A stretch of 64,000 bases of DNA, taken from positions 6,481,001-6,545,000 of the forward strand of contig CM034415.1 of the NCBI GenBank assembly GCA_019925095.2. Direction: 5' to 3'. The notes below the pieces were generated by a model. It was not told the origin of the DNA and made no database searches. It saw only the letters and a program-made list of their open reading frames with translations. Positions 1 to 9,707 of this stretch are shown here, one piece after another; within the stretch, counting starts at the first letter, position 1; every line of letters starts with the position of its first letter. Both the position numbers and the translations under genes were made by a program. This DNA is from Dendrolimus kikuchii. Its lineage: Eukaryota; Arthropoda; Insecta; Lepidoptera; Lasiocampidae.

Positions 1-3000
1 GTTATAAGAAAAACACCAAAAGGGTAACCAAATACTCCAAGACTCTGGATGGTTATCAGTTTGGATTCGTAGGAAATTACCTAAACTTTTGTGAGTATTT
101 TCCAACGACCCAATTGTTTGGTGATGATATGCTGTAGAGTGTAAGTTAGTTATACCTAATAACTTACATGTTTCTTTGAAAATTGTAGATAAAAATTCAG
201 TACCCCTATCAGTTGCTACTCTATCAGGTATTCCATATCTAAGGATAAAATTATTCACGAAATTTGTAGCTATTTCTAAAGAACTTTTCGTTTTCATAGG
301 GTATGCCTCGACATATTTACTTAGTTCGCACTGAATGGTAAGTATATATGAAAAATTATAGTCATCTCTATCTAAGGGACCTACTACATCAAGAAAAACT
401 TTCTCCATCGCCGTATTGGCAGTTGTGGTTATAACCATAGGTTCTTTAACATAGTGAGAACTGTGTTTATTCTTTTGACATTTGTCACATTTCTTAATAA
501 ATTCTTTAATATCACTTTCAAGACCAGGCCAAAAGTAATATTTTTTGATATTGTTATACATTCGTCTTATACCAGCGTGGCCACTCGTTGGTAAAAGGTG
601 AAAATCATTCAATATTACTTTTCGGTCATCTTTATTTTCAATTCGTTTAATATTATTTAAAATACATAATCTTGGTCCGGACCATTGTATACACTCTTTT
701 ATTTCTTTTATTAACATCTTTATAAATTCATCATATTTATAATTTCTTATAAAAATTAATTCTTGTATATTTATTTTTTCACAAAACTGTCTCAACTCCC
801 TCACAAAGGCGGCTGGCGTCAGTTGTGATTGGGATGTTGGATTTATAAATAATGCCATTTTTACTAAAGAAAAACAAAATATGTTATTCTCTATATCTAT
901 CTCCTTATCTCTTCGAAGTTTATTTAAATTGTATTTATCGATAAATTTAAGCTCAACAGATGTCCTCGGCTTACTAAAAATTTCTACAACTTTCGGTTGC
1001 GCAGGCCGATCGTCAGTAGGAATCATAGCACGCGGAGTACGCTGAGAACTTTTGTCTTTCTTATATTGTGCACGTGTCATAACGGAAATACTACACTCAT
1101 GCATTTCTTTTAATGTATCTGACGTAATAGGCAGTCGTGACATAGCATCGGCTGCTGCATTATCTGATCCTTTTACGTAATTTATAATAAAATTATATTC
1201 TTCAAGTAAAAGTCGGAACTTTATCAAGCGACTAGACGGATCTCTCATGGTAAATAAATATATAAGTGGTTTGTGGTCAGTTTGAATGATAAAACTCTGA
1301 TCATATAAGTAAGGGCGAAAATGTTTAACGGCCCACACTATCGCCAATAGTTCTTTCTCTATTGTAGGATAGTTGAGTTCCGCTTTATTGAGATTTCTAC
1401 TTGCAAATGCTATCGGTTTTTCATTTAAATTACATAAAACTGCACCTAAGAATGTTTTAGATGCATCCGTTTGCAATATAAACTTATTGTTTTCGGAAAA
1501 GTCGGGATATTGTAATAACGGAGGGGATGAAATTAACGATTTTAATGTAAAAAAAGCAGACTGACACTTTTCATCCCATATAAAAGGTATATTTTTCTTA
1601 GTTAATCAAGTTAAAGGATAGGCATAATGAGCAAAATTTTTAATATATTTTCTATAATAATTAGCGAACGCGACGAATCGTAATACTTCCTGGACATTAT
1701 TAGGAACTGGCCAATTAACTAATGCTTGAATTTTTTCAGGGTCAGGTAATACTCCTTCTGCTGATATCACATGTCCTAAGTACAAAATATCTTTTCTTAG
1801 AAAATTACATTTGTATGGATTTAATTTTAAATTTACTTCACGTAATCTAGTAAATATATCGATAAGATTTTTATTATGTGATTGTAAACATTTTCCAAAA
1901 ACGATAAGATCATCCAAATAAATTAGACATTTATCATACGTTAAACCTGACATAGCGATAGTCATCATTTTCGAAAATGAATTGGGACTCGTCTTGAGTC
2001 CCATGGGCATCCTAGTCATTTGGTATTGTCCAGACATGGAAGCCACATGTTTGTTATCTAGATTTACTTTATACTGTCTTGAAGAAAAAGCTGTATATTT
2101 CCGACTATCAGGGTCAAGACTACACTGGTAATAACTGTTCGAAAGGTCAAGGGTAGAAAAATAGATCGATCCTGAAAGAGAGTCCAGAATTTCAGTTATA
2201 TTTGGAAGAGGAAATTTATCGTCCTGTATACTATTATTTAATTTTCTATAATCGATAACCAATCGCCATTTTTTATTACCCGAATTATCATTCTTTTTCG
2301 GAACTAATAAAATTGGGCTTGACCACTCGCTTTGACATGGTTCAATTATTCCATCATGTAACATCTTATTAATTTGTTTATTTACTTCGGTTTTTTGTGT
2401 ATGTGGAATTCTATAAGGCTTGGTATACACTGGTTGAACATCAGGTTTTAAATAAATACGATGTTTATAAATATTTGTAGTAGTTAATTTATCACCAGGC
2501 AATAAAAATATATCGGAAAATTTTGCACAAATATTTTCGATTGATATCTGTTCTTCATCGTTCAAATGATTTAAATTTAATAACTGAAATAAAGATTTAA
2601 CACGATCGGCATTCAAATTTTCGTTTTTACCAAAATTGCATAACTCGTAATCGTTAATTTGTTGTATATTTGGTCTAACAGTACTAATGCGAACTTCCTT
2701 TTCACTTGTATTTAAAACTAAAATAGGTATTTTACCATTTAACGGTTTAACTAATGTACTAGCAATAAAAATACCGTCCTGTAATTCGGATGAACAAACA
2801 AGACATTCCTCTGTATAATGAGTTTCTATATAAAGTATTGATTCTGACCTTGGTGGGAAAGTGAACCCGTCAAATTTTTGTTTAATTTCGGATTGCGACA
2901 AAGGTAAGATAATATTTTCATTTAAATCGTTTCTTAATTGTACAGTTAAACAACTAATGTTTAAAATAGCATTGTATTTTGCAAGGAAATCAATTCCTAA

Positions 3001-3336
3001 TATAGCCTGTGCCTTACATGGTAAGGAATTAAAAACATAAAACTTATGTATGAATAAATGTTGCGGCGACTCATTGCAGGTACTCAAAGTTAAATAAACA
3101 TATCCTATTGCTTCTATTGTGCCGCCGATTCCGTTTATCTTTATGCTATCTTCGTACATAGGTATGTTTAAATTTATAAAATGTGTATGTTCGATGGCAC
3201 AAATTGATGCTCCCGTATCTATTAGAAATGAATAACTAAATGTATCTACATATAAATGAATATAACAACTACTATCGGTTGCACAAACAAAATTATTAGT
3301 CACGAAAAAACTTATTTGTGTCTGTTGACTTATCAT
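1..3336 (-). CDS. pol: Pol polyprotein of element 1 (protease-RT-RNase H-integrase), one in-frame stop, 3' end outside window
   Basis: Starts at an ATG immediately preceded in frame by TAA and overlaps gag by about 40 nt in the +1 frame, so it needs internal initiation or a frameshift. The protease motif IDTGA is near residue 40. The RT has DYRKLN, a TRMPMGLK block and the catalytic YLDD near residue 470. A TGA at 1606-1608 follows the RT. I checked codon by codon that the same frame then stays open to base 1: RNase H (QTDAS, TDHKPL), the integrase zinc region (HAGIRRM with a downstream CX2C), and the DDE core (LDVVGPL, ATDRGTEF and a glutamate in GSLENTHK). A run of about 15 residues just before SGQYQM in the RT fingers/palm is longer than usual for Gypsy RTs. 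Apart from the opal codon the protein looks complete, so decay is slight or the stop is a sequence error. Confidence 0.85.
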
Positions 3337-4534
3337 TTAAAATATTAATATTACCATTTTGGTATGTTCCGCGGTTTCCTCTGTACTTATTATTCCTATT
3401 ATTTGAGGTATAATACTGACCTCGGAACGATGTCAACTGACCACGGCCGTAGTTTTGGGTGGCACGACCTTGGCCTTGGTAACTCATAGCTCCGCGATGG
3501 AAAGATGATCTTCCATAGTTATTATTGGTACCTCGGCCTCGCCATTGGCGCTGACCCACTGTTGGGCTAGCACGACTGGAGCCTTTGTAATGTGTACCTG
3601 AAAGGCTTTTATATTTTCTACTATTTGAGGTTAATATTTCCCCAGATGTAGATGGTGTTGCTATCTCCTCGTCGACAGCAGCTTGCACTGCGTCCTTTAA
3701 GGACGTAAAATTTCGAGCAGCTACTATCGTACTGAGTCTTTTATTACGTAACCCGTCAGCAAATCGTTTAATTGCCTGTTTTTCATTAAGAGGCTGTAAA
3801 ATTTTGAGGTTTTCGGAGTTACCGTCGGCTTGAGCGATTGTCAAGTCCATAAAAATTTCGGTTAACTCCTTCCCATAGTCATTAATAGACTTGTGATCTT
3901 GTCGTGTCGTTTGTAATTTGTTTTGTAATGCGACAAAACTTTTTTTCGGCAAAAGAATGCTACGCATATCTCTAATTAAGTCGTCCACTGATTCGTACTT
4001 AGAGTCAAGTTTTGATTTAGCTATCTGTGAAAGTCGACTTTTCAATACAAAGTTAACTAAATGTGTTTTACTTTGCTCACTACCTAAAACCGAACTATAG
4101 TAATTAATTCCATCTATCAATTGTCTTGTTGTTGAGTCCTCGTCAGTCATTACTGGTAATAAGCTCAAAGCAATTTTTAAATCAAACTCCATTTTCGATT
4201 TTATATAGTTAGACGATGTCGAGCCAAAGTTTTCATTACTTTCACTATCGGCTACATATATAGACTTACAACAAAGATCTTTTATTTCTAAATATAAATT
4301 CTTAATTATATCTCTATATTCCTTAATTAAAGTTAAATTTTGTCCCTTAATATCTCCCTTTTTTATTTGCTCATCAATTAAAGAAATTATAAAAGTATAC
4401 CTATCATATATAATATTGGTATCCTTAAACTTTTGTTCTAAACGACCTTTTGTTCTCTTATGATAACTCAACTTAATTAAATTATTTCTTATTGATTTTA
4501 ATTCTTCTAGAATATTCTTTATTTCATGAGCCAT
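3296..4534 (-). CDS. gag: Gag of element 1, arginine/glycine-rich C-terminus
   Basis: 412 codons from a clear ATG to TAA. The N-terminal half is helical and charged. The middle (about residues 110-290) has the leucine-rich capsid-like pattern of Gypsy Gag, including a short run near ADGLRNKRL. The C-terminal 100 residues carry repeated RG, GRG and YRG motifs with many N, Q and Y instead of a CCHC zinc knuckle, so RNA binding is probably through RGG-like segments. Pol follows with an overlap, and the small membrane ORF precedes it by 187 nt. The assignment as Gag rests on position, composition and the following pol; I do not recognise the exact family. Confidence 0.75.
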   Translation of the reverse strand: MAHEIKNILEELKSIRNNLIKLSYHKRTKGRLEQKFKDTNIIYDRYTFIISLIDEQIKKGDIKGQNLTLIKEYRDIIKNLYLEIKDLCCKSIYVADSESNENFGSTSSNYIKSKMEFDLKIALSLLPVMTDEDSTTRQLIDGINYYSSVLGSEQSKTHLVNFVLKSRLSQIAKSKLDSKYESVDDLIRDMRSILLPKKSFVALQNKLQTTRQDHKSINDYGKELTEIFMDLTIAQADGNSENLKILQPLNEKQAIKRFADGLRNKRLSTIVAARNFTSLKDAVQAAVDEEIATPSTSGEILTSNSRKYKSLSGTHYKGSSRASPTVGQRQWRGRGTNNNYGRSSFHRGAMSYQGQGRATQNYGRGQLTSFRGQYYTSNNRNNKYRGNRGTYQNGNINILNDKSTDTNKFFRD

Positions 4535-4721
4535 TCATTATATTTAAATTAAATGCAAAATAGTAAAGAAGAGTGTTTACAATAATATTAAAAGGTAGAG
4601 TCAATTTATTTGCAATATATTATAACATATTTATTTCCGTTTATTATACCATATATTTTATAATTCCGTGTTTCTCACTGCACTACACAATACATATTTA
4701 CCACATGACACTGGACGTCCC

Positions 4722-5072
4722 TCAGAGTCTGGTTTTCGGCATACGGTCTTCCTCTACGGGATCTCCACTGGTTGGGTTACAAGTAGGACATCCGGCTCTC
4801 CCTGCAGCTTCCCGGCGACGACGCAGGATAATCGAGTCCCTCAGATTATGGCTCAATATTTGATTATTAATCCAGGAGTGATGACACTTCTTATAGCATT
4901 TGTATACAAAATAGATTGCTGCTAGTGACAATAACCCTAGCATTACCATCATAATCAGGCTTATAGTGGATAAATGGAATTGCAATTGTTCAGTAGTTGC
5001 CAAATTATTTGATCCTATTCCATTCTGATTTATTATAACTTCTTCTTTTTTCGGAGTATATGAATTGCACAT
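4722..5072 (-). CDS. Small single-pass membrane protein encoded upstream of gag
   Basis: 116 codons from ATG to stop, inside the leader of element 1 between primer-binding site and gag. A polar N-terminus rich in Asn, Gln and Thr is followed by one hydrophobic segment (about residues 38-58, around MLGLLSLAAIYFVY), then a Cys/Lys/His cluster (KCYKKCHHSW) and a basic tail. I recall short insect proteins with the same pattern (N/T-rich start, one TM, a YKKCH-like cluster) annotated only as hypothetical, but cannot verify this here. Its place in the transcript suggests it is a real accessory product of this LTR family. Function unknown. Confidence 0.6.
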   Translation of the reverse strand: MCNSYTPKKEEVIINQNGIGSNNLATTEQLQFHLSTISLIMMVMLGLLSLAAIYFVYKCYKKCHHSWINNQILSHNLRDSIILRRRREAAGRAGCPTCNPTSGDPVEEDRMPKTRL

Positions 5073-5189
5073 TTTCTTTAAATTATTTGTTCAAATTTTG
5101 CTTTTGTTGCACTCACGGCTAGAGCGTACAGTTCAAAAGTCCAGCTTAACGCGACACCGGAGCGCGACCCGAGGCGTTGCCCGCCAAAC

Positions 5190-5204
5190 ATGGCAGGGTC
5201 GCCA
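5190..5204 (-). other. Putative primer-binding site of element 1
   Basis: On the minus strand TGGCGACCCTGCCAT directly follows a sequence ending in CCTTACA. A TGG-starting site adjacent to an LTR ending in CA is the expected layout for a tRNA-primed Gypsy element. The exact tRNA is not assigned. Confidence 0.55.
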
Positions 5205-5266
5205 TGTAAGGTTCGGTGATATAACACAATAAAACGATCTGACTGCTGTTAATATACTGATCATTT
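5205..5266 (-). repeat. 5' LTR of element 1, very short or truncated
   Basis: About 62 bp lie between the primer-binding site and the break in Jockey homology at about 5266. It ends in CA at the primer side. No second copy exists in the window, so full length cannot be shown. Some insect Gypsy elements have LTRs under 100 bp, so a nearly complete short LTR is possible. Confidence 0.4.
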
Positions 5267-7192
5267 ATGGCAGAAATTGTACGCTTTTGAGATGTGACCG
5301 TTTGCTCTACCGAAACATAAAAGTCCCGGCCGTGTAGAAATGATGCTATTAGTTTCACTATAGCGTGCGGTGTAGTTGTTTTTATTAATTTAAATATGAG
5401 TCCTTTATGCCACACCCTGTCGAAGGCCTTCTCGACGTCGAGGAACACGGCGACGGAGTCTCGGCCTTCGTTCAGGGCTGTGGCAAGGTGGTGTAGCACG
5501 CGCACCAACTGGAGCGTGGTCGAGTGGCTGCTGCGGAATCCAAATTGCTCCGCACGTGGCTCGATGTGCGGAACCAGGCGCCGCAGCAGCAAACGCTCAA
5601 ACAGTTTGGCCAAGTGTGGCTGTAGTGTTACCGGCCGGTAACTCGCGGGCAGGCGCCGATCCTTGCCCGGTTTCGGGAGCATAACGACCTTGCCTGTCTT
5701 CCAGGCGTCGGGGAAGTGGCTGGTCCTGAGAATTCCGTTGAAAAGGCGCGCGAGCGCCGCGAAGCCTCTTCTAGGCAGGAATCTCAGGGCTTCCGTGGGT
5801 GTCCCGTCGCAACCCGGCGCTTTCCGCCTGGGGAGACGTAGCGCCGCCTTTCGGACTTCGGCCGGGGAGATGAACGCCTCCCCGCCGAGCGGCTCGTGTG
5901 GGCGCGACAGGAACTCGGTAGCCTCCCTCTCGACGCGCTGGTGGTGTTCCCTTATTTCATCCGATACCCCTGCTGGGACTGGGTGTGGCTGGAATTGCGT
6001 CTCCAAATGGTCGGCGAGAATCTCAGCACGATCCATTGGCGCAAACCGCCTCTGACCCTGGGCATCCAGCAGTGGGTACGTGGGTATTGGCGTCCTTTGT
6101 AGAGCTCGGTTTAACGAGTGCAAGTCCGTGGCGTGTTCGGACACCCGGTCAATAACACTCTCCCAGATCTCGCCTCGCCATGTCTTCACGGCCTCTGAGA
6201 CCTGGGCTGTTAAGGCGTTCAGCCTAGCCTTGAGCACCGGACATCTGGTTCTGGCCCACAAGCGCCGGAGTGCGCGCTTGTGGCTGATGTCCTGGCTGAG
6301 CCGGGCTGGGAGCTCTGGACGTCTGCTCCGCGGTGTGAACATCGTAGTTGCGGCCTCTCTAGCGGCCTCCATCCGCTCCATGATGAGCCTAGTGGCTCGC
6401 TCGACCTCCTCTGGAGCGGAGAGGCCTCCTAGGGGGATGGTCTGCTCCATACTTTTCGTGTATGCTGCCCAATCTATTCTTGCACGCTGCTCTCTCGGCG
6501 GCACTGCCACCGCCGCCAATGCAAGCGTGACAAGTATTGGGAGGTGCTGCGTATCTAGGTCGTACAGCATCTCCGCGTGGATTGGGCAGCTTATATTTTG
6601 GTGTACTACGATGTCCAACACATCCGCACTGTAGCGAGTGTTGTTTGGGATATGGGGAGGTGCACCCGGTCCGAGCACCGTGAGGCCGATGTGTTCGGCG
6701 TCCTGCATCAGCCTCCCGCCCGTCGGGTTAATGACCCTTGACCCCCACGCGTGATGTTTTGCGTTCAAATCCGCCATCAACACTGGGGGTCGTTCCACAA
6801 AAAATGTTCTCTAGATCAGTGCGGTGCCATCGGGGGCCTGGCGGTCTGTAGCCGGCGAAGATCTTCGCCTCCCTACCCGCGGCCTTTATGAGTACCCCGA
6901 TGGTGCGGAGCTCCTGGAAGTCGGGATGCGGCAACTCATCGTGTACGATGTCTCGCCTCACTAGGACCGCCGTGCCCCTATACGCTCGGCCCTGGGGCGA
7001 AACTTCATCACGCCTGTACACGATGTAGTTTGGCATCTTGAATTGGACAGTAGGTCGGAGTTTTGTCTCGCCCAGGAGTATAATATGGATATCCTGCAAC
7101 TGGGCGAGAGTGCGCAGCTGGGCCTCATTACCCGCCACTCCTCCGGGGTTCCAATACAGCAGTCGCAACTGCCCCGAGTTTGCACTATCCAT
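5267..7192 (-). pseudogene. Jockey ORF2 (endonuclease-RT), frameshifted and truncated, copy A
   Basis: Begins at the ATG overlapping the ORF1 stop with an AP-like endonuclease (LLYWNPGG, LLGETKLR). Near 6788 a 2-bp deletion relative to copy B changes frame. The second frame continues with LMADLNAKHHAW and SADVLDIVV of the endonuclease, then RT motifs (RKAPGCDG, MLPKPGK, EQFGFRSSHS, FLDVEKAFDRVWH) until TISA at about 5270. The sequence then leaves Jockey and reads into the adjoining LTR element, so YADD and the C-terminus are absent. It cannot make active RT. Confidence 0.9.
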
Positions 7193-9303
7193 TATGGATT
7201 AGCTGTCACTCGGGGCAGGATGCGAATCGCCGCCACCTTGAGATCTCCCCCGGCGGCGATTGTGGAGATCAGTTCCGTCAGGGCCCCGCAGAACATCTCC
7301 ATACGGTCCAGTCGTTGGAGAATGATCTGCAGCGGGTCCCTGGCGTCGATCCCTCCTGCTGTTGTAGTGGTTGGTGCAGCGGGAGTGGCGGTACGCCTCG
7401 TCCTGCTGCGCGGCTGCCTTTGCGGCAGTGGTTGGAATTCCCATGGCTGTTGTTTCGGCTGCGCTGGTGCAACCGGCCTGGCAGCCAACTCCGACCTCTG
7501 TTGTCTCCTGGTGTTCCTTCCGGTTTGTTTACCATCCGACTCCGGCGCGACCTGGGCGGGTTGTCGGTGTACAAACACCGGTGCTTTTGGTGGCATATTT
7601 TGCCCGCAATGTGCGCAGTTTGCGCGTGGGGCGGGCGTTTGGGCGTGGCTCGATCGCGGCCCCGCCTCCTGTGCGGCGATTGGCGCGCGTCGGCGATGCT
7701 TGCGCCCCGCCCTGTGTCGCTTCTTGCGTTGCGGCAAGGGGGCGTGTCGGTCGGTGGGGTCATTGGCCTGCACTGCCAATGTTGCCCCTCCCCCCCTTTC
7801 CTGCGGTATGTCTGCCGGAGTCGGGGCGAGCTGGGGGTGCGCTGTCTCCGGCGGGAGTGGGGCCTGCGCCCGTCTGCGTTCGGCCCTCGTGGGCCTCGGC
7901 GGGCGCTTTTCGGCCACTTTTCGGCCTCTCGGCGGGGGTGGAGGGACTGAGGCCCTCCTCTTCCTCACCTCCTTGAGGTACAGCGGGCATCGCTTATAGC
8001 ATGCCGCGTGAGCCTGCCCGCAGTTGGCACATGTCGGCTTGTCTTGCCGCGGGCGGGGGCATTCCGATGAGAGGTGCTCCTCCGCGCACCTCACGCATTT
8101 CGGCGCTCTGTGGCAGTTGTTGGAGGAGTGGCCGAAGCGTTGGCAGCGATGGCACTGTGCCACCCCGCTGACCCCCCGCCATCCCTCTATAACTACTCCC
8201 GGCATATATAATAATTCCGTGTGGGAATATAGCCGGGAGAGTGCCTCTTGGCTCTGGTGTTTTAAGGTGGCGTGGAAGAGGCAGCCAGGTCTGCCTCCCA
8301 CGCCTGGGATGTGTTTAACATAAAGCACCTCATGGCCCCACTCCTCTAGGGCCATTTTGATTTCCTCCGGATCTGTGTCCGGAGGTAGGCCCTTGATGGC
8401 CACTTTGGTGGGCTTCTCGGAGTCCACACTGTAGCAGAACCACTGAATTTGTGGGTCTGCCTGTGTGGCCTCAACGAGGTATTTTTGAACTACCCTGAAT
8501 TCTTCAGGGCTGGCCGGCATAAAGCGCACCCCTTTCCCGAATGGGCGCGCGCTGGGAGCATGTCCTAGTTTATTTTTAAGTGTCTTGAAATGGCTCGTCC
8601 AATTTGGCATTATGTCCACCGTAATAGGTGGATACCCTTTGGGCTTTGTGGGGCCCACGCTTGTCGGCGGCGCAGCGCCGGCCTGTTCCGGCGTGGAGGT
8701 CGCCGTCGGCCCTGTTTGAGTCCGGCTCGTGCTAGGCCGCGGACTCGTGCGTGGCCGCGGAGTCGGACTCACGCGCGGCGACGCCGCTGCTTCGGCGAAA
8801 GACATAACATTAGGACTAATCCTACCTGCCTCAGCTCCTGCGCTCCCAGCGGCGGTTGAAGTGTCCTTGCTTCCTGATTTGGTGGCGACGGCATTCCCGG
8901 CGTTAGCGAGGCTCTCCAGCTCCACGCATGACGTGGAGCGCGACGGTGTCGTGTCCGCCGACGACGTTGAGCTCTCGCTGCCAGTTTCCTCTGTTCCCGA
9001 GGTGGCGGAAGTGGAGGCCATCTCCTCTCCGCCGCCCTCTTCTGGGTCAGACGGCGACGGCGTGTCCGCCGTGTCGAGCCGTTTCCTGGGCTTTTGTTCC
9101 TCCTCTTCTGAGGAAGACCTCCGGCTTTTCCCCCCGACCTGGCGTGGGCCTCTTTCGCCCCGCTCTGGAGATAAAACTCCAGCGGGTACGAGCGGGGTCC
9201 CGCCTGCGTTGGGGGGAGTGGTGGTTCCGGTTCCTATGGGTCTGTAGACCAGTCTGGGGTCGCGGCTGCTGACCGCAGACTTCCCTGGCGGTTTATCCGC
9301 CAT
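7192..9303 (-). CDS. Jockey ORF1 protein (Gag-like, PRE_C2HC and zinc knuckles), copy A
   Basis: 703 codons from ATG. The first 200 residues are Ser/Pro/Thr-rich and disordered. The domain at about residues 225-385 has the PRE_C2HC pattern (PPITVDIMPNW, GLPPDTDPEEI, GCLFHATLKH). It is followed by CX2CX4HX4C-type knuckles (CHRCQRFGHSSNNC, CVRCAEEH, CANCGQAHAAC) near 386-440, then a basic Pro/Arg tail with a further CAHCG motif. It probably binds and packages the LINE RNA in a ribonucleoprotein with ORF2. The stop codon overlaps the ORF2 start as TAATG, which suggests termination-reinitiation. The frame is uninterrupted, unlike ORF2 of the same copy. Confidence 0.9.
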   Translation of the reverse strand: MADKPPGKSAVSSRDPRLVYRPIGTGTTTPPNAGGTPLVPAGVLSPERGERGPRQVGGKSRRSSSEEEEQKPRKRLDTADTPSPSDPEEGGGEEMASTSATSGTEETGSESSTSSADTTPSRSTSCVELESLANAGNAVATKSGSKDTSTAAGSAGAEAGRISPNVMSFAEAAASPRVSPTPRPRTSPRPSTSRTQTGPTATSTPEQAGAAPPTSVGPTKPKGYPPITVDIMPNWTSHFKTLKNKLGHAPSARPFGKGVRFMPASPEEFRVVQKYLVEATQADPQIQWFCYSVDSEKPTKVAIKGLPPDTDPEEIKMALEEWGHEVLYVKHIPGVGGRPGCLFHATLKHQSQEALSRLYSHTELLYMPGVVIEGWRGVSGVAQCHRCQRFGHSSNNCHRAPKCVRCAEEHLSSECPRPRQDKPTCANCGQAHAACYKRCPLYLKEVRKRRASVPPPPPRGRKVAEKRPPRPTRAERRRAQAPLPPETAHPQLAPTPADIPQERGGGATLAVQANDPTDRHAPLPQRKKRHRAGRKHRRRAPIAAQEAGPRSSHAQTPAPRANCAHCGQNMPPKAPVFVHRQPAQVAPESDGKQTGRNTRRQQRSELAARPVAPAQPKQQPWEFQPLPQRQPRSRTRRTATPAAPTTTTAGGIDARDPLQIILQRLDRMEMFCGALTELISTIAAGGDLKVAAIRILPRVTANP

Positions 9304-9707
9304 CGGGAACGGTTTAAAAGTGTAACAGCACTAACACTGCATGAGTCACTATCTCGAAAACAACACAGTTGCCACCGGTACCCTTCTCCAAGAAGGGCTG
9401 GTGGTCAACGCACAACACACTCGCGGGCGAGAAAGCGTGCCCCCGGGAGCTCGACGCGAACGGAGTCTCGACCGGGAACAATTTTAATCGGCGCGAAATG
9501 TATAGCCTCTCAGTGCAAATGTACGCGCGAGCGCGACGGTGTACAGATGCGGCTGTATCCTTCAGGCTTTTTCAGCCTCCTATATCCCGCATTCCGTCCG
9601 ACGCCTAATTGCTAATCGCGCCAGCTATGGGCGTCGGCGGTATGCGGGGCGCGGAGTGTAGATGTGCTCCAGCGGGCGGGTCAGGGGGGTGCTCTCTGTC
9701 CGCAACA
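9304..9707 (-). promoter_or_regulatory. 5' UTR of Jockey copy A
   Basis: GC-rich leader between the shared 5' terminus and the ORF1 ATG, closely similar to 37561-37965 in copy B. Jockey-type LINEs use internal 5' promoters, so this leader should hold one, but no specific promoter element is claimed. Confidence 0.6.

Larger units (their letters stand above)
1..5266 (-). mobile_element. Gypsy-type LTR retrotransposon, 5' part (element 1)
   Basis: Read on the minus strand the order is LTR remnant, primer-binding site, small membrane ORF, gag, then pol with protease, reverse transcriptase, RNase H and integrase. The integrase is cut by the window start, so the 3' LTR, if present, lies outside. 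The upstream end abuts the truncated Jockey copy A inside its RT coding sequence at about 5266. Either this element inserted into Jockey A with a very short LTR, or two truncated elements are fused. No envelope gene is in view. Confidence 0.85.
5267..9707 (-). mobile_element. Jockey-clade LINE copy A, 5' complete, 3' truncated
   Basis: Its 5' terminus (TGTTGCGGAC on the minus strand, at 9707) matches exactly the 5' terminus of copy B at 37561. Two copies starting at the same base in different surroundings define the true 5' end. It has a 5' UTR of about 400 bp, intact ORF1, and ORF2 with a 2-bp deletion near 6788 and loss of everything after the RT motif before GVPQG. The 3' end is replaced by LTR element 1. 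Confidence 0.9.

Noticed and set aside
7043..9247. Several plus-strand frames of 80-320 codons opposite Jockey ORF1
   Set aside because: GC-rich shadow frames of the real minus-strand gene; the same frames appear opposite copy B.
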